Notes: generated from the letters alone by a model not told the origin. 64,000 nt of DNA from Mauremys mutica (GCF_020497125.1 NC_059079.1:16015553-16079552); one strand, 5' to 3'; positions 9,594-20,979 are shown, numbered from the stretch's first letter. Made by a program: numbers and translations.

Positions 9594-9892
9594 TGGGCTG
9601 GTCTACACTAGGGAGGGGGTGTCGATCTAAGATACGCAACTTCAGCTACGTGAATAGCATAGCTGAAGTCGAAGTATCTTAGATCGATTTACCTCGGGTC
9701 CTCACGGCGCGGGATCGACGTCCGCGGCTCCCCGTGTCGATTCCGCTACCGCTGCTTGCTCCGGTGGAGTTCCAGAGTCGATGGGAGCGCGTTCGGGGAT
9801 CGATATATCGTGTCTAGATGAGACACGATATATCGATCCCCGAAAAATCGATTGCTACCCGCCGATATGGCGGGTAGTCTGGATGTACCCTT
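9594..9892 (+). mobile_element. hAT-like MITE built of three hairpins
   Basis: The left end GGGCTGGTCTACACTAGGG and the complement of the right end GGGTACATCCAGACTACC are loosely inverted. The flanking octamers TTTCTGTG and TTTGTCTG agree at six of eight positions, which may be an old 8-bp target duplication. Inside are three hairpins in a row: 9622-9687, 9794-9842 (perfect 22-bp arms, 5-nt loop) and 9855-9877 (9-bp arms, 5-nt loop). The interior is CpG-rich against its AT-rich flanks and has no ORF. The intact palindromes suggest a rather young copy. Confidence 0.75.
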
Positions 9893-10888
9893 TGTCTGCT
9901 TCAGAAGGCTAAGGAAGTCTCCCTACTGAATCACAGAGGTGGAGGGGCAACAGTGGTCAAAAGGCAGCTACAGCTGACAGTCAGATTGCAACCCTCATGA
10001 TGAAGAGTAAAAGTTAAAGAGTCCTGACTTCAGTCTCAAGCTTAAGTCAGTAGGTTGTAAGTGCTATGGAGAAAGTGTACTCAGTCCCTGAAGGCCGTGG
10101 TGATGGTGGGGAAGTGTCTTGTGTTACTCTAGCTGCTCTTTGGTGACTTGATTGATGCAAGGAGTGTTTTTGATTGAAACTGAGTCCAGGTCTTTACAAG
10201 AGGAAGAATTATGACATTCATAGCTTAGAAGAGAGGGGTGATAAATAAAATTGAGGGAATCCGCAGAGCTCCAGAGAGCTTCCTCTCTAAGGAGAGAGTG
10301 AAGAAATTTATAGATGTCTAGAAATTACAGTTGATCTTTAAAAAAAAAGTTAGCCTTGTCGAGTCACGTGACTGGAATTCAATTATCAGCACCATAAATA
10401 TTCTTGTGAATGGGAGCCATGTGTTGGCAATGAATTTCTGCTTTATAAAAAGGAAGGAGCCGTTAGAAGTTATTAGAAATAATGCTGTGCCATCAACTTG
10501 TTTCTCAAGTCTAAAAGCAACCAAGCCCCATATATATCCTTGCTATAGAGAAGTGTGTTTTAGATGGGCCAGATACATGCTGCTGGTGGTGGATTGTTTT
10601 AAGGCTAATATATTTTTAAAATCCATTATTTAAGTATGCAATATTTAAAACTTCAGCCATATTGGTTTCAGAACAAAGCAAAATAGTTGCTAAGATGCTT
10701 TTGCTGCTGATAGCTTCCCTGAGATGTTTAGCAAGGAGCTGCATGTTAAGTATGATGCCTCTAAATCCGTCTAAGATTTCCCATTACATTGGTAAAATAT
10801 TGCTGCTAATCACAATATGTATAACCTAATAGCTCTCTCTTTATATTCCTTATGTTTTTTGCTTTCTACATCATGGATGTGAGTTATG
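9893..10888. other. No gene recognised; one 100-codon ORF
   Basis: The plus ORF at 10331-10633 has no recognisable domain, no splice or start context and an AT-driven composition, so I do not call it. The rest has no repeat I know. Confidence 0.4.
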
Positions 10889-10982
10889 TTTATAGGATGG
10901 GGAGTGGAAGGGGATTTAGTCCTCTTGACTTCCTTTCTTTCTCAGACTCGACCCCTGGAATTGCTGGTGAGCTTTTTTAGAG
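10889..10982 (+). repeat. Direct duplication, copy 1
   Basis: This block recurs at 11301-11390. Shared words include TTTAGTCCTCTTGACTTCCT against TTTAATCCTCTTGACTTCCT, and GGAATTGCTGGTGAGCTTTT against AGAATTGCTGGCAAGCTTGT. I do not know the family; a local duplication is as likely as two insertions. Confidence 0.8.
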
Positions 10983-11300
10983 CAGACTTGATTTCAGGTG
11001 CAGTGGGTCCATGCAGTACACCAGCAACTGCCTATAACTGTGATTCATTTGTGTTCCACTCAGGAATTTAGGGAACTGTGTGATATAGTTGTCAACAGAT
11101 AAGACCGCACTAGTTTTGACTCTGTGTATCTAGAATCTCCACTTTCAGAAACTTGGTTGGAGTAGCACGCACAAATGTACACCATAATTTTTCAAAATGC
11201 AAGGAAATCCTGAAGTCCTAGACGCCTGGGTCATTTGTCAACTCATTTGGCTTGACGAATGTTGGAAACTCATCATAGTCCATTGATTAATATTGACCTG

Positions 11301-11390
11301 CTTATAAGGTGGGGGAGGGGAAGGTTATTTAATCCTCTTGACTTCCTTTCTTTCTGACACCCCTAGAATTGCTGGCAAGCTTGTTTAGAT
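11301..11390 (+). repeat. Direct duplication, copy 2
   Basis: Second copy of the block at 10889, about 410 bp downstream in the same orientation, with small indels (TTTCTTTCTGACACCCC against TTTCTTTCTCAGACTCGACC). Confidence 0.8.
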
Positions 11391-11776
11391 GATTCATCAA
11401 AAAACATTACACATTGCTGGCTTTTAAATCAAGCCTTTGTATGTGGGAAATTGATTACCGTTTCAGTAGCAATGTAAAGCACAACAGTCATCTGTGATGT
11501 AAAATACACAATTGTAGTTCTTCATTCCGGAGTCTGACTACCTAATGATATACTCTCTCATTGAGGAGGGTGTTTCAAACAGTGGACTTTGAAAATGGCT
11601 ATTTAAAGAACTGTAAATGCCTCATGGAAAATGCTGAATAAATTTTTTTGGGAAACACTCTCCTTTATTTTATATTTTTTTGCTTTTCCCTCTTTTTTTT
11701 TACCATAAGGGACAATAGCCCAAAACTTTAGATATTTGTTCCCCAGGAGCCCATCTACTCCTGTTGCTTTTTTAAT
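11391..11776. other. No gene; AT-rich DNA
   Basis: Nothing recognised apart from T-rich runs at about 11660-11705. Confidence 0.4.
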
Positions 11777-11867
11777 CACTTGAAGTTATAATCCTGTTTC
11801 TGACATCACAATTATCTCTCCAGTAACTAATTGTGATGTTGCATATAGGGGATTATGGCTTCAAGTG
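11777..11867 (+). ncRNA. 91-nt hairpin, possible structured RNA or palindromic relic
   Basis: Outer arms CACTTGAAGTTATAATCC (11777-11794) and GGATTATGGCTTCAAGTG (11850-11867) pair over 18 positions in RNA, two of them G-U. Inner arms CATCACAATTA (11804-11814) and TAATTGTGATG (11828-11838) pair perfectly over 11. The internal loop has 9 and 11 nt and the terminal loop 13 nt. The compensating G-U pairs are in keeping with an RNA structure, but a decayed inverted repeat would also look like this. No known microRNA was recognised. Confidence 0.3.
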
Positions 11868-11914
11868 GGTAAAAAACTGGCTGAGCGAATGGGCTCTTAA
11901 AGTTAAACCCCCGT

Positions 11915-12003
11915 GGACCAGCCCCTGAGTTGGTGAAAATCATTATAGCTGCGCTGATTTTGATGGAATTATTCAGATTTGCACCAGCGGAGGAACTGGT
12001 GTC
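11915..12003 (+). repeat. Fold-back dispersed repeat (GGTGTAAAT type), diverged
   Basis: GGACCAGCCCCTGAGTTGGT, TATAGCTGCGCTGATTTTGA and GCACCAGCGGAGGAACTGGT keep the arms of the family. Confidence 0.45.
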
Positions 12004-13744
12004 TTATTTTTATGCAAATATTTCTACCAATTAAAGCAAAACAAAAACCACCAGTAAGAAGTGAAAAACAGAAAATATATTATAAAGGTTGAATTATGTC
12101 TATAAATAGAATGCCTGGTCAACTGACTCCAGGACAAACAGATGGGCCTTTTAGAAACTGTAAATACAGAATCCTAAGCATTTCCATCACATATTGTGTA
12201 TATATACATAAACAGGCCTACTTTTTAAAAACAGCCTCCTGGACCGGGCTTTTGGTTCTGATTGCACAGTTCTGATGGAGACTGCAGTTTTTTTCTCCTC
12301 TGTTTTTAGAAGCATTCAGGTAATTAGTTAATTGTGGGAACAAAAATAACGGTGCACTTAGTTCTGGACACCTTTTTGCCTGCAGTATTAAAGGCCAGCC
12401 TGAGGAACAGCTATCTTGCTGGACTGAAGACTGCTGCAATATTAGATTTTTTCCCTGTTGAAGTGAAATAGCATTATTTTAGTACTAGAACATTGTTGAC
12501 AGCTTTGTAAGGTTTCCTTCCTAATCCAAGTAGTAGCCAGCCTTCTTTTGAGACATTCAGTTTTTATACATGGGTTCAACTGTCAGTTGTGAGTTTTTCG
12601 AGACTTCTTATATCAGAGAATGTGAGAGGGGGATATAGGCAGATGAGGATAGGTAGATTCTTGCTAGAATCCTTATCTAACACGGCTCTAAAACTGTGGA
12701 CAGCATTTCCGAGTAGTAAGAGGATTGTTGACCAGCTTTCAAAGTTTACAAGGTCAGTTGAGGTACTATGGCGGGACTTGTAGGTTCAGTAATTGTTCTT
12801 GTGTAATGTTAGCCTGGATTGAAGAAATTGATTTGATCACTCTCCTAATTTTTCTTGTTTAATTAGAGGTAGCTAGCAGCCTGAGCATAAGAAAATATTA
12901 TTAACATAAATAAATATTGTCAAGCCCATTTCCATAAAGTAGGTTTCCTTTTTTAAAAAAATGGTTATTGAGCAATTTAAATCTTTGAACATCTTTGTGG
13001 CTAACCGTACACTTCATGGAATCTACTTCTGCTGGGAGAGTTCACATGTCTGCAAGACATGTGAAGAGTCTACCCCTGTATGAGACGGGGGACTACATAT
13101 TCTATGTAGTTTCCCATTGTCATTTACTGACAGCAGTTTACGGGTATGCCAGGCCATCCTATGGGCTAGGGAGGCACCATTTCTCCCTTTGCAGGAAGTA
13201 GTGATATGGAATGGCCAATTCCACCATTTCATTGCGTTAGAGAAGGACTTTTTTTATATTGTGTTTCTGTCCCATATTTTTGCTTTGTTGCTTGAGGAGA
13301 GCCAAGGAGGACCATTGATCTGTTATCCTGTAGTGCATAATATACATCTCAGTGAGGGCTTCAAAGCCACAGTAGCACCAGAGCTCCAAGGAGGGTGCCT
13401 GCACTTCACTGAACAGATTGGCAGCTACAGCAGAGGCCTGAGGGATACTTTCATACTTCCTCTTAATTAATGAGTATGCATGCACTTAAGACAAGTTACA
13501 GTACCTGATGTAGCATGTAGACCTACAGCTGCCTCTAGCCAAGTAGCCTGTTTAAACCTATTTATTTCTAAATATAGCTTTTAAATGATAATGGGAAACT
13601 TCCTGATTGATTAGTTTGCTCCCGCTGCTTCCTTTTTCAGATACTGAAGTTGAAATGATATTCCCTAATACTATTCTTAGGATGCTCATTAGATTTATTA
13701 AATTGACTGTATTGAAAGTTCTGGAGCTGTTAAATATTCCCACA
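12004..13744. other. No gene recognised; unique DNA
   Basis: Several overlapping ORFs of 60-117 codons lie here (longest 13117-13470 plus). None shows a domain, codon bias or splice context that I can support. No repeat family was recognised. Confidence 0.4.
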
Positions 13745-15128
13745 AAGCTATAGAATTTAGAGATGGAAAAGTCCTGTTAGGTTATATTGTCCTGTTAGTG
13801 AGCAATTGTTCTCCACAGTACATTGACTATCCAGTCTAGTTTTAAATGTCCCAAGTAATGAGGCTTCTACCACATCCCTTGCGAGACTGTTCCAATAGAG
13901 CTCACTGCCAGGAAGTTTTTCCTAATTTCCAGCATGTTTTTTCCCATTCTTAATTTTATCCCTTTTATTCCTAGTTATATCCTCTTGTATCACCCTCCCT
14001 GACATTGACACTCTCAATTATTTGTACTGTGTTTTGATGTCCTCTCTCGCCTATCGTAAAATCAAGTTGTACATTCTAATGCTTTGCATTTTTCATAATG
14101 TAATCAATCCCTTCAGTCCACTAATGGTTTTTCTTGCTCTTTTTAGAATTCCTGCTAGGTGGATTAGAGTCATAGGACTGTTACCTCTGTGTTCCATGTT
14201 GTGATGACTTTGCATATTCAGCCTAAAATTGCATTGGCCTTTGCTGGTGCTGCCATACTGCATTACAGAGTCATGTATAATATTCTTTCTTCAATCATCC
14301 CTAGGTCTATTTTGAGATTATTGCTTTCTAGGTTCTCCCTCCCACGGAATATTTGTGTTTCTCATTGTTTTCCTCCATAAGTATTTTTCTGAGATGAACA
14401 TCATTTTCTGCTCATGTTATTTCCCACCCATATTTCTAACCCTTCTTGCCTTTTTCTCTTGTTTCCTTGGTGTCCTGGGAGTCCATCCAAGATTTCCTTT
14501 TTAGCATCATATGTGAGTTTCATTCATGTAATGTTTATTCTTCTTTTAGATCATTAATGCACATGCTAAATAAGATGGGACTCACCACCTCTTACCTCTT
14601 CTCCCCGAGGTTCTCCACTTGTCCACCCAAGTCAGCATATTGCTATGTATCATTTTCACATGTTGTAATGAGCTTTGTCCCTATGACATGATTCATATCA
14701 CACTAATATGAAACAAATTATGTGCATAAGATTTTACTTGTACTTGTACTAAGTGATTTATCAAAATCCAAATATATAACCTCAACTGCACTTTGTTATT
14801 CTATTAATTTTGCAACATTACCAAAAAAACCCCACAAAACAAAGTTAACTACTGTGTCAAAAATTGTTCCTTAAAACCATGCTACTTATTGATCATCCGG
14901 GTAGTTCTGTGATTTTGCTCTGTTTTTTAACCCAAGAATATTTGTTTGGACCATAATTGCTAGGATTATTATTCCTTCCTTTTTGAAATATTGGTACCAC
15001 ATTTACTTATCGCAATAATTCTGATACCTCTCCAATTCTCCACGAGTTTTTAGAAGTAATTGTTAGTATTTTGGAAAGCTTGTTAAATAATTCAGTTAGA
15101 GTTTTGCCTGAATAAGGACTTGAGGTTG
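13745..15128 (-). mobile_element. Ancient CR1/L3-like LINE remnant
   Basis: The plus strand follows the complement of the CR1 3' half, heavily diverged but in order: CCAGTCTAGTTTTAAATGTC, GAGGCTTCTACCACATCCCT, GAGACTGTTCCAATAGAGCT, CAGGAAGTTTTTCCTAATTT, TTCCTAGTTATATCCTCTTG, TGCATTGGCCTTTGCTGGTG, CATTAATGCACATGCTAAAT, TATCAAAATCCAAATATATA, AAACCATGCTACTTATTGAT and GAAGTAATTGTTAGTATTTT. ORFs inside it (14022-14691) are decayed and carry no intact protein. At about 1.4 kb it is the longest single repeat here. Confidence 0.75.
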
Positions 15129-15293
15129 TGGCACATAACTTGAGGCCCAGTGAAATGATTGGGAGTCTTTCCTTTGAATTCAGTGGGCTTTACTGAGGTT
15201 TAACTCACAAGATTGGCAGTATAGAGATCTGGCAGTGTTTCCTTTTTTCATTGACTTGTCTCATCTTTGGCAAGTCACTTAGAGACAGATAAG

Positions 15294-15368
15294 AAGCTGG
15301 TGTAAATCAGTGCAGCGCCATTGAAGTCAGTGGAGGAACACTTATTACACCATCTGACAGTCTGGCCT
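15294..15368 (+). repeat. Fold-back dispersed repeat (GGTGTAAAT type)
   Basis: AGCTGGTGTAAATCAGTGCA, GCGCCATTGAAGTCAGTGGA and ACCATCTGACAGTCTGGCC. The last words recur in the copy at 28811-28888. Confidence 0.7.
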
Positions 15369-15374
15369 TTTAGT

Positions 15375-15535
15375 TCTGCATGCTTCAGCTTCCCCACCCA
15401 TAAAGTTGGGATAATAACTGCACATTTCAAAGGGCCGTGAAAGGCTTAATTCATTATTGTATGTAAAGTACTTAGAGGTCTTTGGATGAGGGATACTGTT
15501 GAAATTCAAAGTATTATTATTGTTAAATAATAAAT
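15375..15535 (+). repeat. MIR-like SINE, 3' half
   Basis: CATGCTTCAGCTTCCCCACC, CATAAAGTTGGGATAATAAC, GGCTTAATTCATTATTGTAT and AAGTACTTAGAGGTCTTTGG are MIR in order. It ends in an AAT-rich tail. Confidence 0.65.
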
Positions 15536-15599
15536 TATTTAAAATATAGTGGTCCATAGAGAAAATAATGGTTTGTAGGCAGTGAAGTGGTTAATATGA

Positions 15600-16030
15600 T
15601 TGCATCTCTTACAGGTTTCACCAGATACACTCACTCACTGTACAATGGATAATTGTTAGCTCTTGTTGTGCAGATGCTGTTGCAGATGGAGCCCTGTACC
15701 TGCATGCATAGCAAATGAATTAGACTGGCAATCCCCTTTATAAAGCATAAATATGTAATTTGTTCAGCTGTTGTAATTAAATATGTATGTGTGAAACAGC
15801 CACCATTCAGGTCATTAATGATGCGCCATGCCAAATTAGAGCTTACAGACAGTAATGTACATTGTTGTGCAATGAGGGAATTGCAAATAACATAGCTAAG
15901 CCTTTCCTAGTGAAGTGGTGGATTCAGTGGCTTTAAATGGAATATTTATATTTCTAGCATTTTGATTACTTCAGTCTATATTTGCATTGATGCCCAATCA
16001 AAAAGATACAAATCGGATGTAATGTTTATG
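15600..16030. promoter_or_regulatory. Candidate conserved non-coding element
   Basis: Repeat-free, complex sequence with clustered TAATTA/ATTAAT-type homeodomain words and an octamer-like ATTTGCAT (15978-15985). Examples are TTCAGCTGTTGTAATTAAAT and GGTCATTAATGATGCGCCAT. This texture is typical of distal developmental enhancers, but conservation cannot be judged from one sequence. Confidence 0.25.
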
Positions 16031-17214
16031 TTGTTAGTTTTGTTTTATTACTGTTTGAACATCTTAAAGTACCCTCTAGGTACATATGACTGGGTATAAC
16101 ATTTTGTAATCTTTTGATAACATACTGAATATGTTGTTATGATCATTCTTAAATGTATACTCAATAAAGAACTGGGAAGTACCCTTTCTTTTGCTAATGC
16201 AGACAACTGCCTTTTCAAACCACCTTGGACATTTTTAATTATGTAAGTGTATCTAGTTTCTGATCTTAGGACTTCAAACTGACCAATATTTTTTTTTCAA
16301 TGTGATAAACAGTGTATTTATTGCCACATAGATCTGCTAGATAAAAATGCAGTTCTCAGAAACAATGAATGAAGCTGGCCAACGTAACGCACAGTGGCTT
16401 AAAATCAGGATATCTTTCTCTTGTACATGTGGGGTTTTTTTGTTAATAGCTAGTAGAAGATAATTTTGCTTAAAAAATTGTAATATTATTTCTTGAAAAA
16501 ATAAAAGTTAAAATGCCAACGTGCAGTGGACTTAATAAATTAAATTAAAGGTGACCGTTTGCTTCACCTGAAATTATCCTTCCTGTATATATTCCGGTTA
16601 GTTTAAAATAGATCAGGGTATTTTGTTTTGATGGTTGGTACTGAGTATACAAGAGCTAATCATCTTGACCTTTCTGACAAACAGGGCAACAGAAGGAAGC
16701 ATCTCAGAGTTAATTCTGTCTTGTTGGCAGTGGGAACAGAACATTCCTCTGTGATCCTCTTTCACATGATTCACTTGGGCCTCCTGGAAGCCAGTCTTGA
16801 TACTATTAGTGCTGGGCTTCTTAGGACTAAAGTAGATAGACACTAGTGACATCACAGACCATTTGTGGTTTAGAGTGAGATTGGACAGGGCAAGCAGAGT
16901 TGTTAAGACTCATATTAAGGAAACAGAGTAGAAAATGGGATTAGATGATAGATTATTTGTGTGGTTTTACAGTGAATTTGAATTTGCAACTGTTAAACCT
17001 AGACTAAGAAAGGAATAGAAGATTAAAGATTTTTCAAGGTTAGGGCTATAACAAGTTATGTAACTTGCTACATAAAATCTACTGTGATGTGTATGGTGTA
17101 AAACAAATTGCAAACATTTTAAGTACTTTAATATGTATTTTACTGAGAGTATTGGAAGTAACTATCTGTAGAACAATATCTTTATACTTTAGTTAAATTA
17201 TTGTGTCATAATAC
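16031..17214. other. No gene; AT-rich unique DNA
   Basis: Overlapping short ORFs on both strands at 16613-16855 cover the same bases in opposite directions and are chance. No repeat was recognised. Confidence 0.4.
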
Positions 17215-17250
17215 TGAAAGTCTTTCTTTCGTTCTTTCTTTCTTTCTTAA
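17215..17250 (+). repeat. (CTTT)n microsatellite
   Basis: CTTTCTTTCGTTCTTTCTTT continues for a few more units, with one CTTT to CGTT-type interruption. Confidence 0.8.
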
Positions 17251-17939
17251 ATGAGACACATTTTTCCAAAGTATAGTTTTTTTATTCAGTTACAGTAGAA
17301 CGTATTTCAGTTACAATATGAACGCAAAGTCAGATATGCACGGCCCCTGCATATTAATTTAGTACATTTTAACACTGTGATTATTGGTGTTTTGGGAAGC
17401 TATTTTCGAGGACAACAACGATGATAACAATCTCAATCGCAGTTAGGCCTCCTGTAGGGTTTCACTGATTTTAACTGGAAAGCTCCTGTCAATTGTGTTC
17501 GTCCTATCTATAGCCATGTGTTCAGTGTTAACTTGTTCCACAGCATGACTCCAGCAGCTTAGCAATACAGAATTTATACAAGATTTGTTTTCTATTTTTT
17601 TTTCTTGCCTTCTCTGGGTCGTTATATGAATAGCTCAACCTGCTGATTCTTGGGTTGCATTATTTCCTCCTCTTGTGAGGTTTTAGTTGCCCTAGAATGG
17701 CACAAACTTCCATAATGTTCTATTTTGGGGTGGAGGGGGTAGGGGAGAAATGTTTAATTTTTGTATTGTTTATTAGAGTGTTACATCATCAGTGAGTGGA
17801 GAATATTTTCAAACCTATTACATTTTGTTTCTGAGAAACAGTCCCATGTATGCCTGCTTTTCTATTTTGTCTTACCAGTGCTTAGAGGCAACTGGCTCTC
17901 TCAGTAAATAGCTGCTTCAGGGTTCTTTCTTTTAAAATC
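17251..17939. other. No gene recognised
   Basis: AT-rich sequence with no repeat family or ORF of note. Confidence 0.4.
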
Positions 17940-18420
17940 CAAGTTAACAGTTTAATTGCAGAAACAGAGTTTGGCAGAAAGAATACGGACTTCTGGGTGG
18001 TTAAATTGCCAGTGGTGTATTATTGATTTAACAAAGGGTTAATTTCCAAAGGTGTGTGGAAGGCTCTGGGTGTTCAGTTTGGCACATTCAACTTTCCAGG
18101 ACTGACAGGATAAATGGGTCAGAATTGGTTATAAAAGTATTAACTGTGGCAAAACTGTGTGTTAAATACATTAACCATTAATAAAAGGGTGGGAGCACCA
18201 CAGTGGCAGCTGGCCAGGTACTTTATGATAAGCGCTTGCAGGACTGGGCCAATCAGACTTGATTGTTTGCTGGCAATTGCTTCTTTGGCCAATGCTGCAG
18301 TAAACACTTTCACTTGGATGTTGGTTTTCTGTTGTGTCTGGCAGCCACACAGGGCTGCTTGAACTTTAGCCAGAGGCAAATATTTATACATCAGAGCATG
18401 CAGTGTTCAACTGGTCAGGC
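17940..18420. promoter_or_regulatory. Candidate conserved element with NFI-like sites
   Basis: Repeat-free. It contains GGGCCAATCAGACTTGATTG and TTTGGCCAATGCTGCAG, two CCAAT/TTGGC words within about 50 bp that resemble NFI or CCAAT-factor sites, and TTAACCATTAATAAAAGGG upstream. Small ORFs on both strands (18140-18391 minus, 18159-18362 plus) mirror each other and are not credible genes. Confidence 0.25.
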
Positions 18421-18696
18421 CTGGGAGAACGAGTGACAGATCTGTGTGCTTTTTAGCCAAAGAGGATGTGTGTCCTTTTTAATTACATTTGTGACATGGT
18501 GAAGTGGGACCACATTTTGGGTCCTTTCAGCTTTAACTGTATATGCTGTGGCATAAACTTTTAAAACGTTTAAAAACATTGGCTGAAATGTATTTCTAAA
18601 AGGGGACAGCCTGATGTTAGTTCTGTTCCTTTAATTCCTCTTGGAAAGTTTACAGTTAATATTTTCCCTGGAACGTTGTCAAGCTTTTGACAGTGC

Positions 18697-18965
18697 CTGA
18701 GTGTATGCTGAACTGTGAAATTGAGACGCAGAGCAAGTTGTGAGAAATCTGTTTCTACTCAAATCTGTAAGGTTTATAAAAACTTCAGCGGGGGGGGGAG
18801 GGAAAGAACTGAGGCTGGGTCTCAGCTTGCTTCTCTTGGTGCGCTGCAAGTCCGCCATTTTAAGAATTCAGCAAAGGGCGAAGCTTTCAGCTCCTTACAT
18901 GGCGGCTGTATTTACTGCAATTCGGGCCAATCGTACAGGCTGTGCCAAATCATGTGATATGCCAC
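18697..18965 (+). promoter_or_regulatory. Possible promoter-like segment with YY1-type sites
   Basis: A TATA-like TTTATAAAAAC (about 18772-18782) is followed by a G-run, GC-richer sequence, CCGCCATTTT at 18852-18861 and ACATGGCGGC at 18897-18906. These two are YY1-type sites in opposite orientation; YY1 sites of this form are often near transcription starts. There is no CpG island and no exon I can attach. Two frame-shifted ORFs cross the segment and look like chance. Confidence 0.2.
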
Positions 18966-19914
18966 GAATGCACTTACAGCCATTTCCTTGTTCCTAAAAA
19001 CTTTGTTACCTCTACAGATTACTTTACCTTGTTTTTGATGCCAAATGTTCTTTGCTGACTGTGTCTAGCAGACTGGCATTTGTCCATAAAGTTATTTTAG
19101 TAGGTAAAAAGTCTCTGAGCACTTGAGCTGTGTGCATTCTTTATGTAAAATGGATTTCCCTTCTTGGCCTCGATCCAAGAGTACAGAATACTCGCTGGGC
19201 GAGAAGAGAGCTTCTCTGCGGATGAACTGGTGGACTGACACACTCTAATTTTTTGGCTCCAGACCAGACAAGCTAGATTGATGCCAAAATTCAACAAAAT
19301 AACACATTATTGTGTAATAGGAACAGTGCTCAAAATGAGCAAGAGCTCACAGGCACTGAACACCAAGACTTTTTTTTTTTTTTTCTAAAGCAGAAGCTCA
19401 AAACTAGCACATTTAAAATACTGCTTCAGTGGAACAAGGAGTTAAATATAAGTGTGATGTAAAAAATTGAGGATAACGTATGATTAAAAACATAAAGGGG
19501 AAGGGAAGGGGGGGGTGAAAGAGAAAGAGTTAAAATTACTTTTGTGAGACTTCCCTCAAACATGTTCCGTAGTGCTCAATGTTGTTTTAACCCTCTGTGC
19601 TCTGCTCCAGAGCTCTGACCTAAATTGAAGCATTAAACATCTCACCTGTTTTTTTTTCCGTTTACCTTTGAGCACTTAAAAAAAACCCCATCAGACCAAG
19701 TTAAGTGCAATGCCCAGATTTGTATTCTGTTAAATAAGGGTTATTGGAGTGAATACATTTAGCACGGAAAATATTTTTGGAGAACCCTTTCTATCATGTT
19801 GTGTCACTTAATTTGATGTTAAGTAAAGTGTGCATATGTTTAGAAGTATTATACTTTAATATGCACAATAATCAGGTTTTCATCTTAAAATAAGTAGCTT
19901 TAACTATATTGTTA
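18966..19914. other. No gene recognised
   Basis: Holds a T run at 19371-19384, a G-rich stretch at 19496-19516 and otherwise unique DNA. Confidence 0.4.
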
Positions 19915-20345
19915 TTAATTTTGCGCTTCAGTAGCAACTTTCATCATCAAATCTCAAAGTACTTTACAATAAATAAGTAAATAATTAAGCTTCAAAACAC
20001 TCCTTTGAGGATATAAGTGGTGTTTAAGGAATCACTGCATTCATCAGCGAAATGCAGATGTCCCCGGGGTTGAACATGGCAGCCCTTTAACAGCACATAA
20101 CAACACAATAGGAAGTGAAAACTAACACATCCAGTGGAAACTTCAGGGGGACTGTAGGTCTGCAGATTGTAATTGCATGAGTCGGAATTTGGCCAGACCA
20201 CTATTGTTAGCCCGGTTACTCTTACCAAAAATTACAAGGGATTTTTAATGCCAACAGTTGGTCAAGACCCTCCTGGTTTTGCAGAACCTCCAGCAGCACA
20301 GCACCTGCTATCCCACTGGGCCATTTTCTAGTACTGACTCAGAAT
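19915..20345 (-). repeat. Composite MIR-related repeat, reverse orientation
   Basis: TCATCATCAAATCTCAAAGT, ACTTTACAATAAATAAGTAA, AACACTCCTTTGAGGATATA follow the complement of a MIR 3' end. The following GCGAAATGCAGATGTCCCCG, GGGTTGAACATGGCAGCCC, GATTTTTAATGCCAACAGTT and TATCCCACTGGGCCATT are words I associate with a dispersed turtle repeat. Whether this is one element or two is unclear. Confidence 0.5.
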
Positions 20346-20979
20346 GGACAGTAAGTTGTGACCATAAGCAAAGAGGAAAACAGGCTGTACAAGAGATAAT
20401 GCCTACCAGTTAACTTTGATGCAGTGGAGAACGTTGGATGATGAAAGGGTTTGCACTTGGTTGGAAAACATCCTTCCCTCCACCACATGTTTCTCCATCG
20501 ACCTGTGGACAGCAGCATTTTCTATCCTGATTCCCCATCTCATTCATGAAAGGATGAAGACAGTCTGATTTCCACCACAATATCCAAACTGATCAGGGTC
20601 CTTTGTAGAATGCGCTGATTCTTATCTTCTAATTGCTCTCTCTAGATGTATCTCCTTCTCATTGATTCCATGTATTTCCAAGGCAGGTATTGCTGAGGTA
20701 TCAAAGCACCAGGATCTAAAACAGAGACATTTTTGGGGTGGCATCAGGTAATCTCTCTCTAAAGAGGAGAAATAGTATAAATTCATACATACTGCTGTGG
20801 TTACATCTCAGTGGTGGCCTACAAGGAAAACAAATGGATGTGTGTTCTTTTTTGCCTTCTACAAAAGACATTATTTTTTATTATTATTTTGTTAAGGAAT
20901 TTTGCTGCTTGTTTGTTTACATTAGCAATCCATTTAGTGCCCACAGGCTGCAATCAGGGTTAAAGCCCTGTTATATTAC
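20346..20979. other. No gene recognised; one 97-codon ORF
   Basis: The ORF at 20738-21031 is aromatic-rich, without a domain, and runs into repeat-like sequence. I treat it as chance. Confidence 0.4.

Noticed and set aside
13117..13470. 117-codon plus ORF
   Set aside because: No recognised domain, opposed ORFs on minus, and an aromatic/His-rich composition expected by chance.
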